This document shows, one piece after another, positions 1 through 6,193 of a stretch of DNA of 8,076 bases. Both the position numbers and the translations under genes were made by a program. Within the stretch, counting starts at the first letter, position 1. Every line of letters begins with the position of its first letter. The stretch is from assembly GCA_002307055.1 (NCBI GenBank), contig DBTM01000076.1, positions 1-8,076 of the forward strand, read 5' to 3'. Source of the stretch: Clostridiales bacterium UBA1316 (GTDB taxonomy: Bacteria; Bacillota; Clostridia; Oscillospirales; Oscillospiraceae). A model generated the notes under the pieces. The model saw nothing but the letters and a program-made list of their open reading frames with translations, ran no database searches and was not told the origin of the DNA.

Positions 1-862
1 GTGTGCGGATACCGGCGACAACATCCTCGCCCTGGGCGTTCATTAAAAATTCACCGAACAGCTTTTTCTCGCCGGTAGCCGGATTGCGGGTAAACGCAAC
101 GCCGGTGCCCGAGGTGTTGCCGAGATTGCCGAAAACCATTTCCTGGACGCTGACGGCTGTGCCCCACGAGCCGGGGATGTCATTCATACGGCGGTACACG
201 ATGGCGCGCGCGTTGTTCCAGGAACGGAAAACGGCTTTGATGGCGCCCATCATCTGAACGACAGGGTCGGACGGGAACTCGGCGCCGATTTTAGCTTTAT
301 ATTCATCTTTAAACTGCTGCGCCAGTGTTTTTAAATCGTCGGCAGTCAGCTCCGTGTCCTGATGGACACCACGCGCCTGCTTCATTTCGTCAATGAGGAC
401 TTCGAAATATTTCTTGCCAACCTCCATGACAACGTCGGAATACATCTGGATAAAACGCCTGTAGCAGTCGTACGCCCAGCGCGGGTTGCCGGATTTCTTC
501 GCGATGACCTTAACGACCTCTTCATTCAGGCCGAGATTTAAAATTGTATCCATCATGCCGGGCATGGAGGCGCGCGCACCGGAACGGACGGATACTAAAA
601 GGGGATTATCTTTGTCGCCGAATTTTTTGCCGGTCTGTTTTTCAAGCGTCGTGACATAGGCCATGATCTCTTCCTGGATCTCTCCGGAAATCGTTTCATT
701 GTCGTCATAATACTTCGTGCATGCTTCCGTCGTTACGGTGAAGCCCTTTGGAACCGGCATGCCGAGATTTGACATTTCAGCGAGGTTGGCGCCTTTTCCT
801 CCGAGAAGCTCTTTCATTTTGCCATTGCCCTCGGAAAACAGGTATACGTATTTTTTACTCAC
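1..862 (-). CDS. ppdK: Pyruvate, phosphate dikinase, N-terminal part (cut by left edge)
   Basis: PPDK interconverts pyruvate + ATP + Pi and PEP + AMP + PPi in the cytoplasm; in anaerobic Firmicutes it often works in glycolysis or gluconeogenesis in place of, or beside, pyruvate kinase. The 287 visible codons are about the first third of a protein of usually about 875 residues. They cover the ATP-grasp nucleotide-binding domain: GGKGANLAEM at 21-30, SVRSGARASMPGMMDT at 91-106 (with the ATP-contacting Arg), RRMNDIPGSWGTAVSVQ at 224-240 and SGTGVAFTRNPATGE at 251-265. From memory, the sequence follows Clostridium symbiosum PPDK closely. The start is GTG at 860-862: an AGGAGG site at 871-876 lies 8 nt upstream, and an in-frame TAG overlaps that site, so no earlier start is possible. 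The phosphohistidine and PEP-binding domains lie outside the window. The gene is preceded by its own promoter. Confidence 0.96.
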   Translation of the reverse strand, partial: MSKKYVYLFSEGNGKMKELLGGKGANLAEMSNLGMPVPKGFTVTTEACTKYYDDNETISGEIQEEIMAYVTTLEKQTGKKFGDKDNPLLVSVRSGARASMPGMMDTILNLGLNEEVVKVIAKKSGNPRWAYDCYRRFIQMYSDVVMEVGKKYFEVLIDEMKQARGVHQDTELTADDLKTLAQQFKDEYKAKIGAEFPSDPVVQMMGAIKAVFRSWNNARAIVYRRMNDIPGSWGTAVSVQEMVFGNLGNTSGTGVAFTRNPATGEKKLFGEFLMNAQGEDVVAGIRT

Positions 863-876
863 AAAGAAATCCTCCT

Positions 877-942
877 AATTGAATGATATTCATGATCTGC
901 TGTTGTACGGAATATCCGTAATGTGCGATGACTTATTCAATT
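877..942 (-). promoter_or_regulatory. ppdK leader with nested inverted repeats next to the RBS
   Basis: The predicted ppdK leader holds a perfect 8-bp inverted repeat (AATTGAAT at 877-884 and ATTCAATT at 935-942). It would bring the extreme 5' end of the transcript against the bases immediately upstream of the AGGAGG. Between the arms is a second hairpin with a 6-bp stem and 3-nt loop (906-911 with 915-920). The structure could protect the 5' end or modulate access to the ribosome-binding site. It matches no riboswitch class I recognise. Confidence 0.4.
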
Positions 943-946
943 GCAC

Positions 947-975
947 ATTATAGCACTAGTGGCCGATAAAGACAA
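947..975 (-). promoter_or_regulatory. Sigma70/sigmaA-type promoter of ppdK
   Basis: Read on the minus strand, there is a TTGTCT -35 box (970-975), a 17-bp spacer and a perfect TATAAT -10 box (947-952). A TGC just before the -10 makes it an extended -10. Transcription should begin near 940, giving a leader of about 78 nt before the GTG start of ppdK. The box quality and spacing make this a strong prediction, not a measured promoter. Confidence 0.8.
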
Positions 976-981
976 CATTTT

Positions 982-1006
982 GGTAAAATTTTTAGATAAT
1001 TTTACC
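982..1006. promoter_or_regulatory. AT-rich 9-bp inverted repeat upstream of the ppdK promoter
   Basis: GGTAAAATT (982-990) and AATTTTACC (998-1006) are exact reverse complements with a 7-nt loop. The site lies between the mnmE stop codon and the ppdK -35 box, with 6 bp separating it from the latter. It lacks a GC-rich stem and a following U-run on the minus strand, so it is a poor intrinsic terminator after mnmE. Its symmetry and position also fit a regulator-binding site upstream of the ppdK promoter. Function is unproven. Confidence 0.4.
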
Positions 1007-1031
1007 GTACTTCACGCCGTATTTACAAAAC

Positions 1032-2402
1032 TCACTTCCCGACGCAGAAGCGTTCAAAGATTTGAGACACGATATCTTCGCGGGCGGTCCTGCCCGTTAT
1101 CTCACCCAGAGACGATAAAGCTGTCTCGATCTCCGTCAAAACGGCGTCCGGCGTGACACCGGATGACAGCGCTTCCTGCGCCAGGCGGAGACTTTCAAGT
1201 GAACGCCGGACGGCGTCTGCCTGCCGCATATTCGTCAGTATTTCTCCGGAGGGTATATGTTTGCCGTCTTCGAACAGCTGCTCAATTCTTGAGATTAAGG
1301 CATCAAGGCCGGTACCTGTCAGGGAGGACAGGCAGCTGGCTGTGCCGAGTTCCTTTTCAACAGCGCTGACATCGGCTTTCGTCTCCAGGTCGGATTTGTT
1401 GATGACGGCGATTTTGTTTATGCCCGCTTGCGCGATTTTCAAAACCGCTTCATCTTCACTTGTGAGCGTTTCGCTGCCGGCAAACACGGCCAGGACGAGC
1501 TCCGCGCTCTCCGCCGCGTCTCTTGCGCGCGCGACACCGAGCTTCTCGGCGGTGTCCTCAGCCTCCCGGATACCGGCGGTATCGACGAGGCGCAGCACGA
1601 GGCTCCCGAGTCGGATCTTTTCTTCAATGGTGTCCCGCGTCGTTCCGGCATGCTCGGTGACGATGGCCCGCTCATAGCCGAGCAAGGCGTTTAAAAGAGA
1701 GGATTTGCCGACGTTCGGGCGGCCGATGATGGCGGTTTTTACGCCGTCCTTCATGATTCTGCCCCTGTTATAGGTCGACAGGAGCGTACACAGCGCCGTC
1801 TCCGCCTGAGCCAGTGTGTTTTTGTAATCCTTGAGCTCAAACGCCTCGATATCCTCATCCGGATAATCGATGACAGCAAAAAAGTGCGCCGATAAATGCA
1901 GGAGCGCGCCGTAAATCTCTTCAATTTTCTTTCCGAGCACACCGCCAAGCTGCCCGGCGGCGTTGCGCGAGGCGGACTCCGTCTCGGCTTCGATGAGGTC
2001 GATGACAGCCTCCGCCTGGCTCAAGTCCAGAAGCCCGTTCAGAAAAGCGCGTTTCGTAAATTCCCCCGCCTGCGCCTGCCGGACACCGGAGCTCATAAGC
2101 GCGCGCAAAGCCTCCGCCAGAACAACAGGCGAACCGTGGCAGTGAAATTCCGCCGTGTCCTCGCCGGTATAGCTGTTCGGCTTACGGCTGACGGTGCACA
2201 GGCAGATATCGATGACGCAGCCGTCGCGGCCGAGCAGCTCGCCGTAGATAAGCTTTCGGTCCACGACTTCACTCATTTTTATGCCGCTTTTTGAGCGAAA
2301 TATACTGTCGGCGGCATCTATGGCTGCCGCTCCGCTGATTCTGATAATGCCGATGGCGGTAACACCGCTCCCGGTGGCTATCGCCGCTATGGTATCTGCC
2401 AT
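1032..2402 (-). CDS. mnmE: tRNA uridine-5-carboxymethylaminomethyl(34) synthesis GTPase MnmE
   Basis: MnmE (TrmE) is a cytoplasmic GTPase that, with MnmG, installs the carboxymethylaminomethyl or aminomethyl group on wobble U34 of a subset of tRNAs. The 456-residue product matches the usual length of about 450-460. The N-terminal folate-binding/dimerisation domain spans roughly 1-120 (ATGSG near 9-13, YTGEDTAEFHCHG at 78-90). A helical domain follows, holding the inserted Ras-like G domain: G1 GRPNVGKSS at 227-235 (with the potassium-coordinating Asn), G2 TTRD at 254-257, G3 DTAGI at 274-278 and G4 NKSD at 335-338. The protein ends in the catalytic C-terminal signature CVGK (Cys453). The ATG at 2400-2402 is chosen because AGGAGGT (2407-2413) lies just upstream and the protein then starts MADTIAAIATG, as in the family. 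A longer in-frame start at 2477 would only translate an upstream repeat element. The partner gene mnmG is not adjacent but about 3.8 kb away on the other strand. Confidence 0.97.
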   Translation of the reverse strand: MADTIAAIATGSGVTAIGIIRISGAAAIDAADSIFRSKSGIKMSEVVDRKLIYGELLGRDGCVIDICLCTVSRKPNSYTGEDTAEFHCHGSPVVLAEALRALMSSGVRQAQAGEFTKRAFLNGLLDLSQAEAVIDLIEAETESASRNAAGQLGGVLGKKIEEIYGALLHLSAHFFAVIDYPDEDIEAFELKDYKNTLAQAETALCTLLSTYNRGRIMKDGVKTAIIGRPNVGKSSLLNALLGYERAIVTEHAGTTRDTIEEKIRLGSLVLRLVDTAGIREAEDTAEKLGVARARDAAESAELVLAVFAGSETLTSEDEAVLKIAQAGINKIAVINKSDLETKADVSAVEKELGTASCLSSLTGTGLDALISRIEQLFEDGKHIPSGEILTNMRQADAVRRSLESLRLAQEALSSGVTPDAVLTEIETALSSLGEITGRTAREDIVSQIFERFCVGK

Positions 2403-2432
2403 GTGAACCTCCTGTATTGACTCCCGCATAAA

Positions 2433-2537
2433 TACAAACTGCCATTCCGAGCGGCAGCGGATGATCTCTGCCCGCATTGGTCATGCCGCAGGAAAGATCC
2501 TTCGTCGTTATGCTCCTCAGAATGACAGTTATTTGTA
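2433..2537 (-). repeat. Intergenic inverted-repeat element, TGTCATTCTGAG family
   Basis: The 147-nt gap between the transketolase C stop and mnmE is almost filled by one foldable element. On the minus strand, the arm ACTGTCATTCTGAG (2516-2529) pairs along all 14 positions with CTCGGAATGGCAGT (2438-2451), using 12 Watson-Crick and two G-U pairs. A further 6 bp (TTTGTA and TACAAA, read on plus) pair outside a small bulge. Inside are smaller complementary blocks: GATCT with AGATC, and CTGC...GCAT with ATGC...GCAG. The outer arm plus the following GAGC...GACGAAGGATCT resembles a dispersed intergenic repeat seen in many bacterial genomes (TGTCATTCTGAG...GAAGAATCT type); I recognise this from memory only. 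The wobble pairs form only in the mRNA-sense strand. No transposase is present. Confidence 0.6.
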
Positions 2538-2549
2538 AATACCGGTTAA

Positions 2550-3533
2550 TTATAACGAAAACAGACCGTGCTTTTTTCTGGATACGGCGCGTTTGGCCGC
2601 TTCGACAATTTCTTTGGCTGTGAGGCCGTATTCCTCTCTCAGGTAATCCTCCGTACCGACCTGCCCGAACCGGTCCTTGACGCCCACCATCTCAACGGGC
2701 ACAGGGTGTGTCTTGACGACAGCTTCCGAAACGGCTGAACCGAGTCCGCCGAATATGTTGTGATTCTCGGCTGTGACGATGGCCTTCGTCTCTTTGGCGC
2801 ATTTTTCAACAAGCTCGGTGTCAATGGGCTTCCATGTGAACATATCGACAACTCTGGCGGATATCCTGTCATTTTTCAATACTTCCGCCGCTTTGAGGGC
2901 CTCAGCCACCAGAATGCCGCTGGCGATGATCGTCACGTCCTTGCCCTCGCGCAGCACATTGCCCTTGCCGATTTCAAACGACGAGCCGTCTTCATAAACG
3001 GCGGTGACGTTTTTCCTGGGCATGCGTATATAATGCACGCCGTAGCTGTCGGCAACCTGCCGTATAATATCCATCACCATGACGGGGTCGGTCAGTTCGA
3101 TGAGCGTAATTTCGGGTATCGAGCGCATGACGCCCATATCCTCAAACGGCATATGGGTGCCGCCGTTATAAGCCGCCGTCACGCCGGGGTCTGAGCCGAG
3201 GATTTTGACGTTCAGCTTGGCGTAAGCCGCCGAAATCATGACCTGGTCACAGGTTTTGCGCGTGGCGAAGCAGCCGAAGCTGTGTGCGAACGGAATTTTA
3301 CCGACAACGGACAAGCCGGCAGCGATGCCGATCATATTGGCTTCGGCGATACCGACATTGATGGCGCTGTCCGGGAATTGCCTGAAAAAGGGCTTCATGC
3401 CCGAAGAGCTGACAAGGTCGGCGTCAAGCACCACAATGTTTTCGTTTTCCGTGGCCATATCGATTAATGTATTGCAATAAGCTTCCCGCATCATGATGGG
3501 GCTTTTCGCTAATGTTTCACGTACCTTAAACAT
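2550..3533 (-). CDS. Transketolase, C-terminal subunit (pyrimidine-binding and C-terminal domains)
   Basis: This is the second half of a split, TPP-dependent transketolase. With the N subunit it moves two-carbon ketol units between sugar phosphates in the non-oxidative pentose phosphate pathway. The 327-residue length is normal for this subunit. Seen in order: the Pyr domain (about 1-170) with VVLDADLVSSSGM at 34-46 and GIAEANMIGIAAGLS at 61-75, where Glu64 is the expected cofactor-activating glutamate; GGTHMPFEDMGVMRSIP at 124-140; then the C-terminal domain (about 190-327) with ENHNIFGGLGSAVSE at 256-270. The ATG at 3531-3533 is chosen because it gives the family N-terminus, overlaps the N-subunit stop by 8 nt (ATGTTTAA) and follows a purine-rich GGGGGAAG site. 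An in-frame extension to 3848 would only read the neighbouring gene in another frame. The overlap implies translational coupling, consistent with a 1:1 complex. Confidence 0.95.
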   Translation of the reverse strand: MFKVRETLAKSPIMMREAYCNTLIDMATENENIVVLDADLVSSSGMKPFFRQFPDSAINVGIAEANMIGIAAGLSVVGKIPFAHSFGCFATRKTCDQVMISAAYAKLNVKILGSDPGVTAAYNGGTHMPFEDMGVMRSIPEITLIELTDPVMVMDIIRQVADSYGVHYIRMPRKNVTAVYEDGSSFEIGKGNVLREGKDVTIIASGILVAEALKAAEVLKNDRISARVVDMFTWKPIDTELVEKCAKETKAIVTAENHNIFGGLGSAVSEAVVKTHPVPVEMVGVKDRFGQVGTEDYLREEYGLTAKEIVEAAKRAVSRKKHGLFSL

Positions 3534-4509
3534 TGTCTTCCCCCTGTTCCTGAGCCTTTCCCGGCTCCACCGCAACTGTGGCTGCCGCCTCAGCGGTTGC
3601 CGCCTCAGCGGCTGCTGTCGCCGCGCCTGCCGTCGGCTTTTCATCCATATGGTAATCGGCTGCAACCGCGCTTCTGGCTTCTTCAAGCCTTTCCGAGACC
3701 TTTTTGATGGCCTCGTCCATCTGTTCTTTGGAGAAAGCCATGTGGTGGTTGCTTTCAACACCGGCGGCAAAGGTGCCGTAGCCCTTGATTGTATCCAGAA
3801 TAATAACGGACGGCATGCCCTTATGCGCCTTGGCGGCAATGACCGCATCGAGTATTAAGTCGGTGTCATGTCCGCCGACATTCTGGACAAACCAGCCGAA
3901 GCTGCGGAATTTATCACCGATATCGCCCATATCCAGAATGTCTTTTGTAAAGCCGTCAAGCTGCTGCTTGTTATTGTCAACAAACGCGATGAGGTTATCA
4001 AGCTTATGGTAGGCGGCGAACATCGCGCCCTCCCATATCTGGCCTTCATTGCACTCACCGTCGCCGAGGATGAGGTAGGTGATGCTGTCGGACTTATTCA
4101 GACGGCACCCGAGCGCGATGCCGATGGCGGCGGAAATGCCCTGGCCGAGCGAACCCGTCGTCATGTCTATGCCTGGCGTCTTGTTTCTGTCGCAGTGGCT
4201 GGGCAGCCTGCCCCCGCCCTGATTGAGCTCGCTGAGCATCTCTTTTGGGAAAAAGCCCTTGAGCGACAGTGTGGCGTAAAGCGCCGGACCGGCATGTCCT
4301 TTGGACATGACAAGCCTGTCCCGTCCCTCCCAGTTGGGATTGTTCGGGTCGCAGCGCAGCTCGCTGCCGTATAAAACCGCAAGCGTCTCGACGATCGACA
4401 TCGAACCGCCGATATGACCCGATCCGAAGCCCTCAAGCTCCTGCAGGGTCACAAGCCGAATGCCTTCGGCAATAACACGCAGTCCCTTTGCGTTCTTTCG
4501 ATTTTCCAT
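3526..4509 (-). CDS. Transketolase, N-terminal subunit (TPP-binding), with Ala-rich tail
   Basis: This is the first half of a split transketolase, carrying the diphosphate-binding domain for thiamine pyrophosphate. Visible motifs: GSGHIGGSMSIVETLAVLY at 29-47, MSKGHAGPALYA at 68-79, TGSLGQGISAAIG at 118-130 and the TPP/Mg signature running from GDGECNEGQ at 149-157 to VDNN at 177-180. The conserved domain ends near residue 285. The last 38 residues are a low-complexity tail rich in Ala, Glu and Thr, encoded partly by a 15-bp repeat; usual N subunits are about 270-285 residues, so this tail is extra. The start ATG at 4507-4509 has a GAGGTG site about 4 nt upstream, and the protein begins before the first conserved helix. 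The gene starts 67 nt after the glyS stop with no clear terminator between, and overlaps the C-subunit gene by 8 nt. Confidence 0.95.
   Translation of the reverse strand: MENRKNAKGLRVIAEGIRLVTLQELEGFGSGHIGGSMSIVETLAVLYGSELRCDPNNPNWEGRDRLVMSKGHAGPALYATLSLKGFFPKEMLSELNQGGGRLPSHCDRNKTPGIDMTTGSLGQGISAAIGIALGCRLNKSDSITYLILGDGECNEGQIWEGAMFAAYHKLDNLIAFVDNNKQQLDGFTKDILDMGDIGDKFRSFGWFVQNVGGHDTDLILDAVIAAKAHKGMPSVIILDTIKGYGTFAAGVESNHHMAFSKEQMDEAIKKVSERLEEARSAVAADYHMDEKPTAGAATAAAEAATAEAAATVAVEPGKAQEQGEDNV
3583..3611 (-). repeat. 15-bp tandem repeat encoding part of the transketolase N tail
   Basis: The 14-mer TGCCGCCTCAGCGG (plus strand) occurs at 3583-3596 and again at 3598-3611, a period of 15 bp or five codons. 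On the coding strand each unit contains the short palindrome CCGC-TGAG-GCGG and encodes a TAEAA-like pentapeptide (AAEAA then TAEAA). The repeat keeps frame and sits inside the Ala-rich tail of the transketolase N subunit, so its copy number may vary by slippage. Confidence 0.75.
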
Positions 4510-4576
4510 CTTGCACCTCGATATTCGTACTTATTGCTAATTTGATTACACATATATAAATGTATCGCTTTACGTG

Positions 4577-5977
4577 TTAAAAATCAATCTTTTTGGTAAT
4601 ATATCCGGCGAGTTCCTCTATCTTGACGCGCTCCTGCGCCATTGTATCCCTGTCGCGGACGGTTACGCAGCCGTCATCAAGGGAATCGAAGTCAAATGTC
4701 AGGCAAAACGGCGTGCCGACCTCATCCTGCCGCCTGTACCGCTTCCCGATTGAACCCGCGTCGTCGAAATCCACCATAAAGCTCTTCTGAAGCTGATGAT
4801 AAACGGCTTCAGCCGGTTCAGTCAGCTTTTTAGAGAGCGGTAAGATGGCGCATTTGAACGGCGCAAGCGCCGGATGCAGATGCAGGACAACACGGGAGTC
4901 GTTCTTCTCGGCGTCTACAATCTCTTCATCATACGCGTCGCATAAAGCGGTCAGTGCGATGCGGTCAACGCCCACCGCGGGTTCAACGCAGTACGGGATA
5001 AAGTGTTCGCCGGAATCCTGGTCGAAATAGCTCAAATCCTGACCGGAGGTTGTCTGGTGGGCCTTGAGGTCGAAATCGGTGCGCGAGGCCACGCCCCAGA
5101 GCTCACCCCAGCCGAATGGGAATAAATATTCGATATCCGTCGTGGCGTTGGAGTAATGGGAGAGCTTTTCTTTTTCGTGATCCCGCAGGCGCAGGTTTTC
5201 CGCCTGAATACCCAGGGAGAGCAGCCAGTTCTTGCAGAAGGAACGCCAATAGTCGAACCATTCAAGCTCCGTGCCCGGCTTGCAGAAGAACTCCAGCTCC
5301 ATCTGCTCAAACTCACGTGTTCTGAAGGTGAAGTTGCCGGGTGTGATTTCGTTGCGGAAGCTCTTGCCCGACTGCGCGATGCCCAGGGGCAGCTTGCGGC
5401 GCGTGGTGCGCTGCACGTTTTTAAAGTTGACGAACATCCCCTGCGCCGTCTCGGGGCGGAGATAAATCTCGGTGCTGCTGTCATCCGTGACGCCCTGATG
5501 GGTCTTGAACATCATATTAAACTTGCGTATTTCCGTGAAATTGCTTTTGCCGCAGCCCGGGCATGGGATATTATGTTCCCGGATGTAGGCTGTCAGCACG
5601 TCGTTCGGGAGGCCGTCGGCGATCATGTCGATATTATTTTCTTTATTATACTGCTCGACCAGATGATCGGCCCGGTGACGCATTTTGCATTCCTTGCAGT
5701 CGATGAGCGGATCGTTGAAGTTGACGATGTGACCGGAGGCCACCCACACCTGCGGGTTCATTAAAATAGCGGCGTCCAGCCCGACGTTATACGGACTCTC
5801 CTGGACGAATTTGCGCCACCAGGCACGCTTGATATTGTTTTTCAGCTCCACACCCAGGGGGCCGTAATCCCATGAATTGGCAAGTCCGCCGTAGATCTCG
5901 CTCCCGGCGTAAACGAAGCCGCGCCCTTTACAGAGGGCGACAATTTTGTCCATTGTTTTATCCGAATTTTTTAGCAT
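4577..5977 (-). CDS. glyS: Glycyl-tRNA synthetase, homodimeric class II type
   Basis: The enzyme charges tRNA-Gly with glycine using ATP in the cytoplasm. The 466-residue product is the single-chain eukaryote-like (alpha2) form, not the glyQ/glyS two-subunit form, and its length is typical of short bacterial members. Seen: the N-terminal block GRGFVYAGSEIYGG at 18-31; a likely zinc-binding insertion with CKEC (94-97) and CPGC (139-142); class II motif 2 around FRNEITPGNFTFRTREFEQ at 207-225; motif 3 EPAVGVDRIALTAL at 332-345; and an anticodon-binding domain from about 365 to the end, including DDAGSIGKRYRRQDEVGTPF at 405-424. The ATG at 5975-5977 follows GGGAGG by 5 nt. An in-frame ATG at 6086-6088 lies upstream of this gene's own promoter, so it cannot be the start of that transcript. 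The leader is only about 55 nt, too short for a T-box. Confidence 0.97.
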   Translation of the reverse strand: MLKNSDKTMDKIVALCKGRGFVYAGSEIYGGLANSWDYGPLGVELKNNIKRAWWRKFVQESPYNVGLDAAILMNPQVWVASGHIVNFNDPLIDCKECKMRHRADHLVEQYNKENNIDMIADGLPNDVLTAYIREHNIPCPGCGKSNFTEIRKFNMMFKTHQGVTDDSSTEIYLRPETAQGMFVNFKNVQRTTRRKLPLGIAQSGKSFRNEITPGNFTFRTREFEQMELEFFCKPGTELEWFDYWRSFCKNWLLSLGIQAENLRLRDHEKEKLSHYSNATTDIEYLFPFGWGELWGVASRTDFDLKAHQTTSGQDLSYFDQDSGEHFIPYCVEPAVGVDRIALTALCDAYDEEIVDAEKNDSRVVLHLHPALAPFKCAILPLSKKLTEPAEAVYHQLQKSFMVDFDDAGSIGKRYRRQDEVGTPFCLTFDFDSLDDGCVTVRDRDTMAQERVKIEELAGYITKKIDF

Positions 5978-6000
5978 GTTGTCCTCCCGACCGATAAACC

Positions 6001-6017
6001 CTTCAGTCTCACTGAAG
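6001..6017 (-). promoter_or_regulatory. Hairpin in the glyS 5' leader
   Basis: CTTCAGT (6001-6007) and ACTGAAG (6011-6017) form a perfect 7-bp stem with a 3-nt loop in the short predicted glyS leader. The hairpin begins roughly 15 nt after the predicted transcription start and ends about 13 nt before the GGGAGG ribosome-binding site. It has no U-run, so it is not a terminator; a stabilising or translation-tuning role is possible. No T-box antiterminator consensus is visible. Confidence 0.5.
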
Positions 6018-6038
6018 CGCATCAATATATATTTCCTA

Positions 6039-6066
6039 ATTATATCCCAGATGGTACTATTGTCAA
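6039..6066 (-). promoter_or_regulatory. Consensus sigma70/sigmaA promoter of glyS
   Basis: On the minus strand, a perfect TTGACA -35 box (6061-6066), a 16-bp spacer and a perfect TATAAT -10 box (6039-6044) lie 62 nt upstream of the glyS start codon. Transcription should start near 6032. This promoter may also drive the downstream transketolase genes and possibly mnmE, because no clear terminator was found between them. Confidence 0.88.
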
Positions 6067-6107
6067 CTGGTGCTATCCCTGAAAACATGCGTTAACAGCC
6101 ATTACTC

Positions 6108-6136
6108 TTGCAATTATTGAGCAGATGGCTTAAAAT
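6108..6136 (+). promoter_or_regulatory. Sigma70/sigmaA promoter of mnmG
   Basis: TTGCAA (6108-6113), a 17-bp spacer and TAAAAT (6131-6136) make a good promoter facing mnmG, with an expected start near 6143 and a leader of about 50 nt. It is divergent from the glyS promoter; the two -35 boxes are 41 bp apart, so one regulator bound between them could affect both. Confidence 0.78.
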
Positions 6137-6146
6137 TATCATCTGC
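6121..6146. promoter_or_regulatory. Inverted repeat straddling the mnmG -10 box
   Basis: GCAGATG (6121-6127) and CATCTGC (6140-6146) are exact reverse complements separated by 12 bp, and the spacer contains the mnmG -10 box. This geometry fits a dimeric repressor operator; a chance origin cannot be excluded for two 7-bp arms. Confidence 0.4.
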
Positions 6147-6149
6147 AAG

Positions 6150-6171
6150 GGGACGCCGAGGGCGGTGTCCC
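6150..6171 (+). promoter_or_regulatory. GC-rich hairpin in the mnmG 5' leader
   Basis: GGGACGCCG (6150-6158) pairs with CGGTGTCCC (6163-6171) around an AGGG loop, giving nine pairs including one G-U. It lies between the predicted transcription start and the AGGAGGTG ribosome-binding site at 6180-6187. It is followed by an A-rich stretch instead of a U-run, so it is not an intrinsic terminator. It may stabilise the mRNA or keep the ribosome-binding site open. Confidence 0.5.
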
Positions 6172-6193
6172 AAAAGCAAAGGAGGTGCGGAGT

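Noticed and set aside
982..1006. Intrinsic terminator after mnmE
   Set aside because: The stem is AT-rich and is followed on the minus strand by AAAATG, not a U-run.
1153..1677. 174-residue plus-strand open frame opposite mnmE
   Set aside because: It is a Ser/Ala/Arg-rich antisense shadow of the MnmE G domain with no independent ribosome-binding site or motif.
2403..2477. Longer mnmE start adding 25 residues
   Set aside because: The extension reads through the intergenic repeat element and resembles no MnmE N-terminus, while the ATG at 2402 has a strong AGGAGGT site and gives the family start.
3534..3848. Longer transketolase C start adding 105 residues
   Set aside because: The added Arg/Pro-rich sequence is an out-of-frame reading of the transketolase N gene; the overlapping ATG at 3533 gives the family N-terminus.
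4510..4576. Separate promoter for the transketolase genes
   Set aside because: The 67-nt gap is AT-rich with TATATATG and TGTAAT stretches, but no -35 box at proper spacing could be matched.
5156..5764. 202-residue plus-strand open frame opposite glyS
   Set aside because: It is antisense to conserved glyS motifs, has no recognisable protein features and reflects the GC-biased codon pattern of the real gene.
5978..6088. Longer glyS start adding 37 residues
   Set aside because: It begins upstream of the consensus glyS promoter and has no ribosome-binding site; the ATG at 5977 has GGGAGG.
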